Source of the DNA: Owenia fusiformis
Taxonomy: Eukaryota; Annelida; Polychaeta; Sabellida; Oweniidae
DNA: 64,000 nt
Direction of reading: 5' to 3'
Assembly: GCA_903813345.2 (NCBI GenBank)
Contig: CAIIXF020000012.1
Coordinates: 2,519,318-2,583,317 of the forward strand
The position numbers and the translations under genes are program-made. Positions 1-13,000 of the stretch are shown in pieces. A model generated the notes under the pieces. That model was given only the letters and a program-made list of their open reading frames with translations. It made no database searches and was not told where the DNA came from. Within the stretch, counting starts at the first letter, position 1, and each line of letters opens with the position of its first letter.

Positions 1-584
1 GGGGAGGAGCTAAGGTGAGGCGGAGCTTCTAAAGGGAACACCCCACCCATCAATTTTACTTATCTTTTTCACATGTACTCATATCAAAGCCTAGATATTG
101 CATGTTTAGCTTTTAATTGCCATTATTTGACCTTATTTTATATACCAGACTTATCCTATGGTTTATTATACATGCGTTGAACTCTCTTTGATGTTTATGG
201 TATTTGATAGACTGATATGGATATAAATGTATATAGTGAATACATGATAATCATATACAAAGCTAGAGATCTGAATTTAAAACTAGCTCCTCAGAATATA
301 CCTGTATACCTATACATGTATATATATATATACCACACAAAGGGAAGGAAATGAATACCAACAATTCTTTTTTAAGATTTGGAAAATCATTTCAGTATGT
401 TACATTACCAGTTTATATTATCAGTTCTATGCCTTTTTACAATGTTATTTCTCCATAAAATTACTTAAGATTTTCTTAATTTATTGATCAGTATGTTTAA
501 GAAAGATGCACTGACATGAACTTACTCGATGTACAATGTACATACAGCTGATCCTTTTAATATTTGATCAATCCGTTTCAAAAT

Positions 585-720
585 GTCCGTCTGCTCATGC
601 TTATTTCACATCATTTCTCTCTAAAATTTGAATAATGTGTCTGATTTTCTTGCATTTTTATATAATTTAGAATATGCACTTCATATCTGTTTACTTTATT
701 CCTTGCTTATTCCACTCTTT
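585..720 (+). repeat. Dispersed repeat family, copy 1 (forward)
   Basis: Reads gtccgtctgctcatgcttat, then a tttctctctaaaatttgaat core, a gtgtctgattttcttgcatt stretch and tatataatttagaatatg. Other copies share these blocks in the same order. The end is uncertain. Confidence 0.65.
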
Positions 721-2345
721 TCCACATTATTTCAAGTTATAAATGTGACCCCATGGTGTTTTCCCCATTGGTGCTATCCACGTAATTTTGACATGTGACA
801 AAATGTAAAGTTTTTACATTTCTTTTTTATTTTATCAAATCAGCAAATCAATATTAATTGAAAGTAGATTAAACTATAAAATAAATCAATCATTGTTAAT
901 GTCATTATAGAAGTGTCGAAGCTCTAAAATCTGAAATATCATCTGATTTTCGTGTTTTTAGGCATTAATAATGCACCGATGCACCTTTTATCTAATGAAT
1001 TGGCCCAAGATGTTAAAGTTAGCATGAGAGATGGTTTTGCAGTTGATCAAGTTTCTCCATATATTTTCAATTATCGGATGACTGACTAAATCTTCAAAAA
1101 TAGACTGCTCTCCTTCCAAAATGTTTATCACCTTATATTACTCCACGCTACACTCTTATATAACTACATGTACATTAAGTAGTTCAAATTATGTTTTCAA
1201 AAACAGTGGAAATGGATACCATGTCAATTTTAGAGAGATTTCTCACTTATAAGAACGATGATCAAAGTATCAGGACGTGGAAACTATCATGTCTCGAATA
1301 TGAGAAACAAAGTGTCCTTCCTTTAACGAAGAACTTACAAATCATCGGTATCACTCAGGCGTGTAAACTCTTAAGGTTTCTTTGATATCATGATCATATT
1401 GGTTTAGTCTCTCAGGAAGCACCAAACCGTAAATTCGCAATTATTTTCAATCTCCAGAATGATCAAGTTTTACTCTCAACTGTCTCGGAATAAGCAAGAT
1501 TATGTATGGACTATTATACTTTGATGTGGAATATTGTGAAAGCATAGGATAATATTTAAAAAACACAAAACAACCAAAATCTGTTACCCGGGTAACCCCT
1601 CCCATTAAATGTTTATCGAACGGGAACCATGAATTCATTTCTGAAATCAAAATAACTGTTTTTGTAACCAAATGAATAAATCTCTTTTGTTTACCTGGAA
1701 TTTTCTTTCTATGGCCTTTACCAACACCTACGTGTCCATGAATGGAATGCCAATGTAAATAATAATAATGCCTTTCCTTGTCAAATCGAGAAAAATAGGA
1801 GAAATGGAGGGGAGTTAAGTCTGTTGTCATATAAACCATGCTCTAATTCATACAAAAACGCAAAGAAATCAGGCACTTTATTCAAAATCTTGAGAGCAAA
1901 CAACTCAAATAACCGTAGGGTGAGTGATATCGTCTGCTTTATTTTACTATGAATCAGACGTGAAGTGTAGATATTTGATGTAATGTAGACGTACAACACA
2001 GTTTCTCCATTATGGCAAAAATCTAGTAGAATATATGTCAATATAATGGTCATTAGAATTAGACTGTTTTATATCACACACAAAAGCTTCTCGTTTATAT
2101 TAATTTCAGGTGGATAATCACCTTATAACGATCATAAAAATTACTATTGTATATTTTCTTGCCTGGAGATGCTGCTCAATATAGTGAAAGGATCTCTGCT
2201 TTTTGTCTTGCATGATGTCTTTGGATCATTTCCTTCCCCCAAATATATCCTGGGGTAGGACAGTATATTACTTATGATGGGAGAAATTGAAAAGATAAAG
2301 GGAGAAATATTTTCATAATATAGAGAGTAATGTTTTCTTACACTC

Positions 2346-2530
2346 CAGGCGCGTAACCAGGCATATGCGAGAATACGCAGTGTGTACTCTTATTGATGGA
2401 GCGGTACCCCATTACACAGTCTGATATCGCTCAGAACGCACCATTTAAGGTCTAAAATCAAAATTTGTAGGACCCCCCTGGTTTTGCTCAGCCTCGCGTA
2501 CCTGCTGTCAAAATCCTGGTTACGCCACTG
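2346..2530. mobile_element. MITE with CAGTGGCGTAACCAGG-type inverted ends
   Basis: The left end is CAGGCGCGTAACCAGG (2346-2361). The right end CCTGGTTACGCCACTG (2515-2530) is its reverse complement apart from two mismatches (CAGTGGCGTAACCAGG). At 185 bp and with no coding capacity it fits a non-autonomous DNA transposon. CAGTGGCGTA-type ends are common in animal cut-and-paste elements; the superfamily is not certain and no clear target duplication is visible. Confidence 0.65.
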
Positions 2531-3371
2531 TACTCGTAGGCAGGGCAAGGGGTGGGGTCATTGACTTATATCTGATAGTTTGTTAGGAGATGAAGAGTCA
2601 TTGAATATTAGACCTAAAATCCGTCGCTAGTGTTGCATCGCTATACAAAGTCAGCTTAGAGTTGATACGCTCGAGCATGGCCTCCTATAGTGTATATTAG
2701 CACAGATATGTAGGCACTCTCCTTTGATAACAGACAATAGCTGGAACATCCGCATACGTAAATAATTGTATGTATCTTGGAAGTCATATTGTAATAAACA
2801 TTAACTCTCTCGCTCAATTTACGATCCATCATAACGATCTCATTGAATCTCTGTGATTTTGCTTTGATTAATAAGACCTGATATTCAATTTACACAGAGA
2901 GCGGAGTTCAAATTAACGGAATTATGGCATTATTATGTTTTTCTGTATTGAATAATGAAACCGATTACTGTACTGTATCGAGTTTCATTTTTATGACGTT
3001 TTCTGATACATGACTACCTTAGTGGGTGATGATAGAGTATTGTGCAGAGATGGAAAGAAATGATATCGGAGATTTTTATTGAGGAGAAAAAAATATGAGA
3101 TGATTGTTTAGCTACTCATCATGTTACAGATAGTAATTCTTGAATTGGCTTCCATAATTAATACATTGATATTCGAGATGCTATGTTCTCTTCATTCAAT
3201 CTGATCATTTACTCTACGTATATTAAATCTAGTGTCATTGATACCGCAAGTTTTTACTCTATTTTTTTCAGAGATGTCCTTTTTAGATATTTCAGTCAGA
3301 TTACTTGCTTGTTTTTTTACTTTATTTGCTCAAAATTGAAGGACATTTATTGATTCTAAATTTATTCTAAC

Positions 3372-3421
3372 GATTGCGAGCCTCTTGTAAAGATTGCAAA
3401 TCTCTTGCAAAGATTGCAAAC
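3372..3421 (+). repeat. 20-bp tandem repeat, 2.5 units
   Basis: The unit is gattgcaaatctcttgcaaa; the first copy is diverged (gattgcgagcctcttgtaaa). Confidence 0.7.
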
Positions 3422-4381
3422 TTATATGAAATGCTAACTCTTTGTAAGGAATTGGAAACACGTGAGGTTCTACAAATCAATTCCCAGAGGGTTTGTAGCA
3501 ATCAATGGGACAATGAGTATTGATGACAGTTTCATTTGATTGACATGATAGACTCGAGATGAATAATAGTATCGCAGTGAAGGCAACGGAAGAAGGTGAT
3601 TGGCATAATCTGTTAAATGAACAGGTTAAGATGAGTTCTCTTGGTGTTATTTTGTAGTAGTTTCTAAAGATCAGAAGAAAGTGCAGAGTAGGCAAGGCTC
3701 ACAATTTCCTGCCATTATCCCTATATAAATTAGCGTAGGTTTGAACTGTATTAAACAGTACTTGAACAATTTTCTAAGATCCCTGTGATCTTCTCTGCTT
3801 TGAATTTAGTCCATAATTGAGAAAAAATCTGGATGCTTTGAATATCATGACAGTTTTCCTCTAGCTCGAGAAATAATGTGATGGACAGTTTCAAAGGTAA
3901 CGAGTTTAGGGAGACAAGAGTTTAAATATTTTGAAGGTCAATGGTGAGGGACCTCAAGTATGAGGGGGAGGGGGTGTAATCGATGACTTAATCAAAGACT
4001 ATACATAGAAAGTTAATCATTAAGGTTGCATCCGCAGCAACCATGAAAATATTCATCTTCACATTTTGTAGGTCGAGTCCAACCAGACTTTGATTTTCCG
4101 AGAATCATCTTCATCATTTCACCTAGAATCTTTCGACAACTTAAATCTTAAAATATACCTACAAAACCCATGTGCAGTAATTATGTTTGAAGTTTGCCGC
4201 AACAGCAGAGATAAAAGCCGTCTGCTATCACAATTGCTTTGTACCTTCTTAAACAGGAATCAGACTTACATATAAAGTGTATATACCGAAGCACAAAATG
4301 TGAATTCGGTCATGTTTTATTTCACCGATTTCATTAAAAAAGAGGAATAATCAAGAAAAAAAATTATACACACATGAAGTG

Positions 4382-4452
4382 AACATTCTAAATTGTATGT
4401 AAATGCAAAAATTTCAAACAGTTTATTCAAATTTTGAAGAGAAATTATTGAT
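4382..4452 (-). repeat. Dispersed repeat family, copy 2 (reverse)
   Basis: Shows the reverse-complement blocks acattctaaattgtatgtaa, cagtttattcaaattttgaa and gagaaatt. The terminal gcagacgg block is missing, so the copy is truncated. Confidence 0.55.
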
Positions 4453-6421
4453 ATAAGATTGATCAAATCGCAAAAGGGCTGTTATCAAATGGAATAGGAA
4501 ATGTAAAATAAATATATAATCTGGTACTACACTATTGGTACCCTTGGAAGAATTGATAGCGATTTGTACATCGACCAGGTATCATAGGTTTTTGGTAGTA
4601 TAAGGGTATTAGTTGTATAGAGTGTGTATTCATAGCCCTTATATTAAGCCTATTAGACACGTCCAAGAAATCCAATTTGGTAAATGAACAAATTAAGAAT
4701 TTATGTCGAGTAAGCAAATTCTAAATACAATATTCTGAAAATTGTATGCAACTCTGATTGTGCTTGTGCTTGAAATAGTAGAAATGAAGCAATATATTAC
4801 CAAACAAATATCGAAAAGGTCATTCAAATATTTAGGGATGCCCTTGTGTTAAAAAATAATTGACAAGATATCAAGAGAATCTGTGTATTCTTGGTATGTT
4901 TATGATATCTTGCTTTGCTTAACTCCAGCTGTGGAAAAGTCAATTAATGGATAAAAACATAAGCACTCTTCATGTTTATATTTAACATTACCCCTATTTG
5001 GCGTTGTTTATTTATAGTTCTTGATATTAACTTCTGTGCCAATTTCTTGCTTCGCTAATCAGCAGCATACAAGATGGAATTGTACAGATGATTAAAAATC
5101 AGCTTTTGCGTTGTATTACCAAATTGTACTTAGTGTACCAAAAAATACAACTCTGAGTTGAAACTTGATTAAACAAGATCAAATATATTTAATTACGCTG
5201 GGGTATAAATGACATCTCTGCGGAAAAGATGAATATTTTCTGCCAGAAGAGAATTGATTTTGATAGAATCAGACATTTATTTTTCCCTGCGTGCTTTTTA
5301 CTACTCTAAGAAATCCTTTTTTACGAAAAGGTGCTGATGACCTGAACGGCTAGATCAAGTAATGGTCTCTTGAGAGGGAGGATGAATAATTAACAGAATG
5401 TCCTTGCAGATATTCCAGTTATTCCTCTAAAATTCATTGTTCTCAAAGAATTAGTGTTACATATTGGTGATGTTATATTCTTCAGAACATAGACTTGATT
5501 TTGTTCCGTGTTTCTGACTCGGTGCAAGAAAAAATTAATATTTAATTGGCAGGTGCCCAAATGAAGGCGCCATCAGAAAATCTTCCCGTTTGGCAGATAA
5601 ATAGACTGTTTCCCTGAGACATGAAATATTAATTCAAAGCAAGAAAATAATATTATTAATCGAGTAGATTACACATTGAAAAAAATAGATAATTATCTTA
5701 TTGGATGGTCCTTCAGCATTAGGCGGAAATGCCTAAGAATTCATATAGGTCCATCTTCACATGGTTCTTTCTGAGGTTTTCACCCCTTTTCCCTTCAGCA
5801 GTGCCCTTTACATAGGGATGAATCCTGTATTTACTATAAATATACCCCATGGTATAAATCTAAAGGTAGACAAGTGTATGTCATAAAGTAGGCTATGTGT
5901 GTAGACCAAAATGTCTCAAGATAGAGCACATATACTTTAAGTGGACGAAGTATGTTTAAGATGGACCAAATTGAATAAATAATTTACTAATTTACCTTAA
6001 CCTTTTCGCTACCATGCACAGATATGTCCCAAAGTTCTTGCATCCTGTCTACCTTAAGCATGAGCGATATAACATTAGAACATTGCATACACCAGGGAAC
6101 ATTGAAGACTTTGATAGATCTGAAGGAGAGTTGAATAATTCATAAAGACACATTAAAAAGTGCACTGTTTTACTGCTTAATTAACCCCACCGAGTATAAA
6201 ATCCATATATGGGAATAAAGTACATCTTGCGTATTCTAGGAATACTACAGATTTTTATAATTACGCAAGGATGCTTGCCATTCACTAATTCAACTGATCT
6301 CTTAAAGTGTAAGGGATGGTAGCAAATGTTGACAGCTATAGCAAAAACGTAACTTATCTTTTTAACAATATACCCCCAATCCACACTCTGGAATCACTTC
6401 AGTATCGTTTACAGTACTTTT

Positions 6422-6516
6422 CGAGTATGGTACTGTACAATGTTAATGGTACCATATGGTACTGTTTTAGTCTACATTACCATAGCCAACATGGCACCGC
6501 ATGGTACTGTTGCAGA
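6422..6516 (+). repeat. Triplicated ATGGTACTGT motif
   Basis: ATGGTACTGT occurs at about 6426, 6455 and 6500, with a TGGTACCATATGGTAC inverted segment between. Local duplication is likely. Confidence 0.5.
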
Positions 6517-7387
6517 TTGACTATGTAGCTTCATTTCATTGTAAAATATATCTATATCTGAATTACCCTCAACCCCCTCATATACAATTAATTTTGAAAA
6601 TGTGGAAGTGTTATTCACTTGAAGATAACAAAAATTAATACTCCTCACTGACAAAATCATCATTTACCCCCTCCCCTTAATTGAGATTAATTCACCATCT
6701 GCAACTGGTGACATTTAGATATCATCCCTTCGCAAAAATCAGGAATCGAAAATCAGGATCTTCTTAATTTGAGATGTGGTGAGTCACCCTCAAGAAATAT
6801 TGCATGTGAAGCGCTGAAATTAGGTAGTTACGACCTAATATGGGATGCCTAAAATAGATTACCTTATATATTTATGCAATACAGTGCTGCATTTGTCACG
6901 TGAAATGATGATCATTGGTGAAAGTGAAAATAAAAAGAATAAAATAAAAAATAAAATAAAATCTGGATAGTTCATAATTTAATGAAAGTAAAATTTGTAT
7001 TATAATCTAAGCAAAATATTTTGCGTGGTCTACTGATTACTGACAGAGTGGCTGATGGGTAATTAATTTGTGATGATTTATTTGTTAGGATATGTCACAT
7101 AGTGGCGCGTGGATTAAATTAAATTTCAAGAACAATTTAAGATTTGAATCTGATAGTTTAATTAAAAGTTATACAGTGAAATGACAATTCAATTTCAATT
7201 AAGTGTCCTCTTGAAATATATAAATAACTCAATGAAATTTATTCTTATGTGAATAAAACGGCACAATTGTAGCTTGTAACCAGTATTGAATGTTTAGAAA
7301 CGAGATTAAGTTCGTTAATTAATTTAAGCAGAGTGATACATCTCTGTCATGTCTTGTTTCTAATGTCATAAATCATTCAGTCTTTTA

Positions 7388-7395
7388 TGACGTCA
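7388..7395. promoter_or_regulatory. CRE palindrome TGACGTCA
   Basis: A full cAMP-response-element palindrome followed by TAAATCATT. A near-duplicate with TGTCATAAATCATT lies about 28 bp upstream. Function is unknown; a palindrome of 8 bp can occur by chance. Confidence 0.25.
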
Positions 7396-9124
7396 TAAAT
7401 CATTTATTGTAAAATGCTGCATGTTTCTTACTCTGAAAAAAAAGAAAATAGAAATACGAGAACATGAGATATATTATTTTGTTGTCTTATACTGTTCTTT
7501 GACTTTATTGTACTTACCAAATATGGGGTTTTACCAACCGCTACGCAAAACTCAAATATACATTCATATTATTATTACATATTAGATTGAAATTGATTAA
7601 TTTACGTCCTACTTTCTACCCCATCTTATGTTATAATAATTGTAAATAAATCAGTCTGGAGTTATACCCCCTCCCAGCCCTATGTACGCTTTTGTCTCAA
7701 GTAAGCTATTCTAATAACATGAGATATTACCGATTTCATATAAATCATTCGTGAAGGTCATGCTTGTCAGATAAAATTTTTCTTGAGCACTCAGTTGAAA
7801 GAAAACAATTGTATCAGAATGTATCCTCCAACGCATATATTTTTATTGTTATCTATACTTGTTTATAGTTTCATTGACTGCTTTTGATGAATGATTTCAA
7901 TAAAGGTTCATTCACTTATCTTGACCTTCTTTGCGATGGAGTAAAAAGCGCTAAAGGGTACAATGTTTTTACTGACATGTTATCACCCATTTGAAGATAA
8001 ATCTAAAGCAGTCGGATTTGAATTGATTCTGCGCCTTCATTGAATGAATTTACCCCCTGATCATAATCATAAACTACAAACTCTGTAGTGCATTCTTACC
8101 TATTGAATCACATTTTAAAAAAGTTATAGGTTGAAAAAACCTTATGATCATAGACCAAAAATGTGTATTGTAGTCTCGAGTATTGCAGGCATGGCATTGG
8201 CTCAGTTTGAGCCTATTCTGGGGCTTTGCATTGGATTGGTAGTAAAGAAAATGTTCTGAGTTCTTAAACCATAATACAAGTTGGAACTGGAGTAAATCAA
8301 TACAAAGATACGCATTGTACAGTTGCATCATGGGATACACACAGGCCCTCTTGTGTTACATTACAATAAAAGAAAATGTTATGGGTCATAACAAAAGAAG
8401 ATTATGTAATATAACAAAACAAAAACTCCTATTTATTAATCCTATAGAGCTATTCCTCAGGGATGTATTCTGAGTTTCATGATGGCTTCTCTGTGATTTA
8501 ATCGCGTTATCTTTATATGATCGCAGTGGACTCCTCCAAGCTGATTGATCGCCTCAATTTTAGCGATTAAGACCCCGTGAAATTGTCGTAATAAGAAAAT
8601 AGACAACTGATTTCTAATTGACTTCGTTATTTCAATGGAAGCTATTGGACGATTGGGATATCAGAGAGAAACAGGTTTCAAAATATAAAGAGGATGAGCT
8701 TCTGCCTAGTTACACTCATTCAACGATTTAGCTCCAATTATAAAATAAATCCAAAGTATCATCTTTAAGCTTACCCTTCATAAGATCCTAACAATACAGT
8801 TCTAATGACTTTTTAATTAAAAGGCAATTATACTGGTTCTTATGCATGTTATTGTTAATGGCAAATAGATTATTAGCTGCATAAGACCTGATATCATTAA
8901 TCGATTAATTGTCTAAGATCTGTAAAATTTCAAATCAAATCTTGGAATGATGCGAATCAATATGGCATGTGATTATGCTAGTATGTCATGCAATATGTGT
9001 CAGTCTGGAGAACCATTTGATAAATCTCGAAAATTTGGGTTGAACAATGCTACAGAATAGGAGTTGCGTTCCATTATCCTAAAGTTACTATGTTACTATC
9101 TCCTCATCAAGTTTCTTTGACATA

Positions 9125-9306
9125 CAGTAAAACCTATATAGAGCCGAACACCTCTTTTATTTGAATACCTCTTAATCTGAACATTTTTTTGGTTTAATTT
9201 TAAAATCTGCCATAGCCTTCATGTTAAAAAACTGAAATGTGAACACTTGCCAATCTGAACACTTTTGGCTTGCTTCAGTGCTGTTCTGATGAGACGGGTC
9301 TTGCTG
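9125..9306. mobile_element. Tigger/pogo-like MITE flanked by TA
   Basis: It starts CAGTAAAACCTATA and ends ...GGGTCTTGCTG, whose reverse complement is CAGCAAGACCC. Both ends are flanked by TA (9123-9124 and 9307-9308), the Tc1/mariner/pogo target duplication. At 182 bp it is non-coding. Internal copies of AATCTGAACA repeat around 9174 and 9252. Confidence 0.65.
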
Positions 9307-9963
9307 TAGTTTGAGTTTTGGAATCGCAATATTTCATAGATTGGGGACGTGAACTGTTGATGCCAATATTACCATAGTTTAGTGGCGTGCATAAAAAGAG
9401 GCAAGAAAATCCTATAAAATAATTGAGCTAGAATGAAAAAGCTATTAACACGACAAAATGGGGATTTATTTAAGTGTTTAGGTCTTAAAGCACATAGGGA
9501 AGAACCCATATTGTATTATGAATTAATTCATCAGAAAATTCTAACGGCAATAAATCGCGGTTCATGAAATTAAGAAGAAACAAAAAGTCAATGTGTACTC
9601 GTTAAGCCAAAATGAAGATTAACTAAGCCCTCTTTGTTTCTGTAAGTTATATAGGATACATACTGAACTGTATTCTGCATGTATTGGGCACTATATTCCT
9701 ATAGTCTTTTGAAAGAAGGCTTCATTTTAGGGTTTATGATTCTTGTCATGATCTTTTGTTTGGTTCGTGAAATGTTCATCAATAGTTATTTACAGAATAG
9801 GGAATGAGATACTAAACTAGGCAATTTTTTTAATAAGAACATACACAGTGACTGTTGATAATAGGATGTGTGTTTCTTGTCATTCAATTAATAATTGAGT
9901 GTCTTTCTTGTCATGATTGAAATCCGTCTGCTTTTATTAACCAATTGTCTTTTGTGATTTCAG

Positions 9964-10012
9964 ATTGAAGATGCAATGCTGATGTTTGACAAAGCAACAC
10001 AAAGACACAGAG
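9964..10012 (+). CDS. MSI: Musashi exon: RRM2, beta2-beta3 region
   Basis: Forty-nine bases, entering in phase 0 and leaving in phase 1, encode [16 protein letters not shown] plus the first base of a Gly codon. This matches the RRM2 segment between beta2 and RNP1 of vertebrate Musashi ([16 protein letters not shown]). The acceptor is tttcag and the donor is G|gtaagc, which is close to consensus. The exon is isolated, with about 10 kb of intron before it inside the window and 36.7 kb after it, so the ORF is too short to stand out. The next exon starts GATTC and restores Gly-Phe, giving the RNP1 motif. Identity is secure because phase, splice signals and family sequence all agree. Confidence 0.93.
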
Positions 10013-13000
10013 GTAAGCATCCCTTATAAGGCAATAATGTCCATATTTGTATTGAAAATTCATTAACTTTTTTCCTGAGCAAGAACATTTTGAGATTTTC
10101 CAAATCTTTATATCAATCCTAATATGATGTTTGCTTCTATACTATCCATATTGTGGTAGATTATGATATGAAGTGATATGGCATGAAAATTAAATCAACC
10201 ATTCATTCACACATATATAGAAGAGGAATAAACACTACATGAGAACAAGTACATCATCACACATTTGAGAATGAATGGAACATTGAATGATATACAAGAA
10301 GCCATTTGGGGACCTAGATCCTGGGGGACCTATTGTCATTAGAGTAATAAATCCCATCATTTATGATCCATCAGTTGTTAGTAGCACTGTTTTGTTTCTA
10401 TTTCTAGAAATTGTTGATACCAATCCCTGTACCCTAGCAGATATCATTGAAGCATTCCTGCACTATTATAATTCCACACTAATTTTTAGCTAAATCTAGA
10501 TACAGATTGGGGAAGTCAAAACAAACCTAAGTAAGATGGTGCCAATTAGGAGTATCTTTGCTCTGGACGATAATTTCATATTTTCATGTTTATTTCATGG
10601 GAAAAGAATGAAAAAGGCGAAGACTGGTTGCATACAAATTATTCGTAAGGGTCATCTAGTAAGGGAGTTCATTATTCCAACAGTTTTTAGGTTTATGGAG
10701 AAAAAAGCATATTTGTATTATTTACATGCTGACATTTTTTGTGAGGGCCATCTCTAGATTTGTGTGTTTATAGAATACGTTTTGCTAATCAAAGTATTCC
10801 CGAAACATTTGAAGACTCTAAGGTTCATGAGTTAACTGTCATATTGCCAGAAATTAAGGTCAATTATGGTGATTCTTCATAAAAATTACAGATTGTAGGC
10901 TACATATTGAAAGATCGGTTTGCCAAATTTCTGAAGAATCTACGATTTATACCCTAACATATTTAATGCTGGGGTGTTTGTGTTAATGACTCTGTTTTGC
11001 AGCTTATTTTACTGGTTTACAGTTAGATTTTATAACATTCCTACAAACGTAGAATGATTTGATTTGCTCTATTGAATAGAAAAATGTTAAGATTTCTACA
11101 TTTAGATCAATCAATAATTAATTATATCAGTACATGGGAATGCTTTCATAATAATCATCCAGGTTCGGGGCCACGTTGATATGCACATGAATAGCAATAT
11201 GTATAATGTTTCTCAAATTGTGCTTTATCCTAATCCTGGCTGAAGAATACAAGAAATGAATGATGTGAAAAAATGTTTCATTTTTTGCTATAAAGTGATG
11301 TTGTTTTCTCGGAGAAACACCTTATTCCTTATATGGCACAATATAATCTAGCCTAGCAACATTTAAAAAAGAATTACGAAAACTGACCAACCGGAGCGAT
11401 TTAATTTGAGATAATCAAAAAAATGTCAGTAATTGTTTTGACATCAGAAACCTATATTAAGAATATTGGGTTAGTTGCTAGTTAATTGGAATTAGGTTCT
11501 TCCCCTTTGAAATCAGTTTAAGATTGGATCGATGTTATATGTGAGCTTGCATGAATTATGGGATATTCTATTCTATGAGCAAAATTCAGCAGAATTATTC
11601 AAATTCAGTCATTAAACTGGAAAAATTCTATTTTCTAATCTCATATTAGCTTACATAGTACATGTATGAGAATATATTTCACCTCGTGTTTGCTTACACT
11701 TTACTTTCCTGTTTATGGCAGAATTGATGGGGCATGGTGTTTTTCTATTTGTCTAAAAATGCTTCATTGACGTTTAAACGTGTGGTTTGTAGTCTTGAAT
11801 TGTAATCAGATGTTCTTAAGATGTTTCTCAGATCTGTTCAGACCATTTCCCAGTTTTTAAGGTTTATTTATGGATATTATCTTAGGGGGAAGGTAGTCCA
11901 AGGTTACCCTTTCTACAATTTTCCATTTCTCATTCTTTATGAGATCTTTATAGATTGGCCAAGTGTGTTTATTTTTCACTTATCTTTGTGATGTTTGTAT
12001 TGTATCATCATTTATATTGATTGCTTGACCAGTTGCTGTAGATCTTATCATGTTTTCATTCTCTTTTTTCTAATTCTTTTTCTTTTAGTGATTCATTTTC
12101 ATTTGGAACCAGTTTTTTCTGTGGTGTGTTTGCGCTTCGGTTTAGATAGATGGCTGAAAACCTAATGCATAATGATCAAATTGAAATGATAGACAATTTA
12201 CTTAAAGATCCTATAGTTTGAGTGACAGATGAACCCTGGGAATTGATCACCATGGTTACATTGCTATACTATAGCAGGTAGATTTCAACCATGACAAGAA
12301 ACATACATTTGTAATTCAGCTAAAATGAAATTATCAACAATTGAACAAAGATAAATTTTGCTGAAATTGTATCCAAGTAAAATCAAGATACGCAGATTTT
12401 TTTGATAAGTTTGAATTCTATCCCTATGTTATGTATATTTATTTACATTTGGTTGTAGTTGGTCCATGAACATAGTCATGTAGAGTCTTAGAAGTGAAAT
12501 TGAAGAATGCTTATAACTCTTGAAAGAGTGCAGGATGTTTTTTGTTCTGTTTTTCTTAAAGTTTGGATTTTATACTTGAGGTTAACTCTTCACACTAAAC
12601 TTGTTAGACCAATTTTCTTAGATCTGTATGTCCCATTTTTTCATATCACTCTGTCCCATTTTTTTGATCCCATCTTCCCATAATGCCCATACTTTATACC
12701 GCCCAGGATCAAGTGATTTTCTTTCAGCCTCTTTTTGAAATGCAGTGGCGTAGCCAGGATTTGGTGACCGGGGGTTCTATTTTTATGTTATTCACAAATC
12801 CCCCCCCCCTTATTAGGGTTCCTCAAATAATGCAATTTGTACAATTAGGCTTACACTCCCTCCAAAAGTTTGGCAATCCTAACTAACCCATTGGATTATG
12901 TATTAATTGCATCTTTAAGTTTCAATTTTATATGCATAATTTGTAAAGAAAAGGAGGGGAAATATAATTCATATTAATACCTTCATTAAATTAAGTAGAC

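Larger units (their letters stand above)
1..9963 (+). other. Intron interior and 3' end, upstream of the first visible exon
   Basis: No coding exon could be supported here; ORFs are short and low-complexity in all frames. The intron ends in an acceptor (tgtgatttcag) directly before the exon at 9964, and the preceding exon must end in phase 0. It contains a MITE at 2346-2530, a 20-bp tandem repeat at 3372-3421, a Tigger-like MITE at 9125-9306, two copies of the dispersed repeat (about 585-720 and 4382-4452) and a perfect CRE palindrome at 7388-7395. The remainder is AT-rich unique-looking sequence in which I see nothing. Confidence 0.7.

Noticed and set aside
1447-1839. 130-codon minus-strand ORF, the longest in the window
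   Set aside because: No recognisable motif, no neighbouring exon on that strand, and AT-rich codon use like the surrounding intron.
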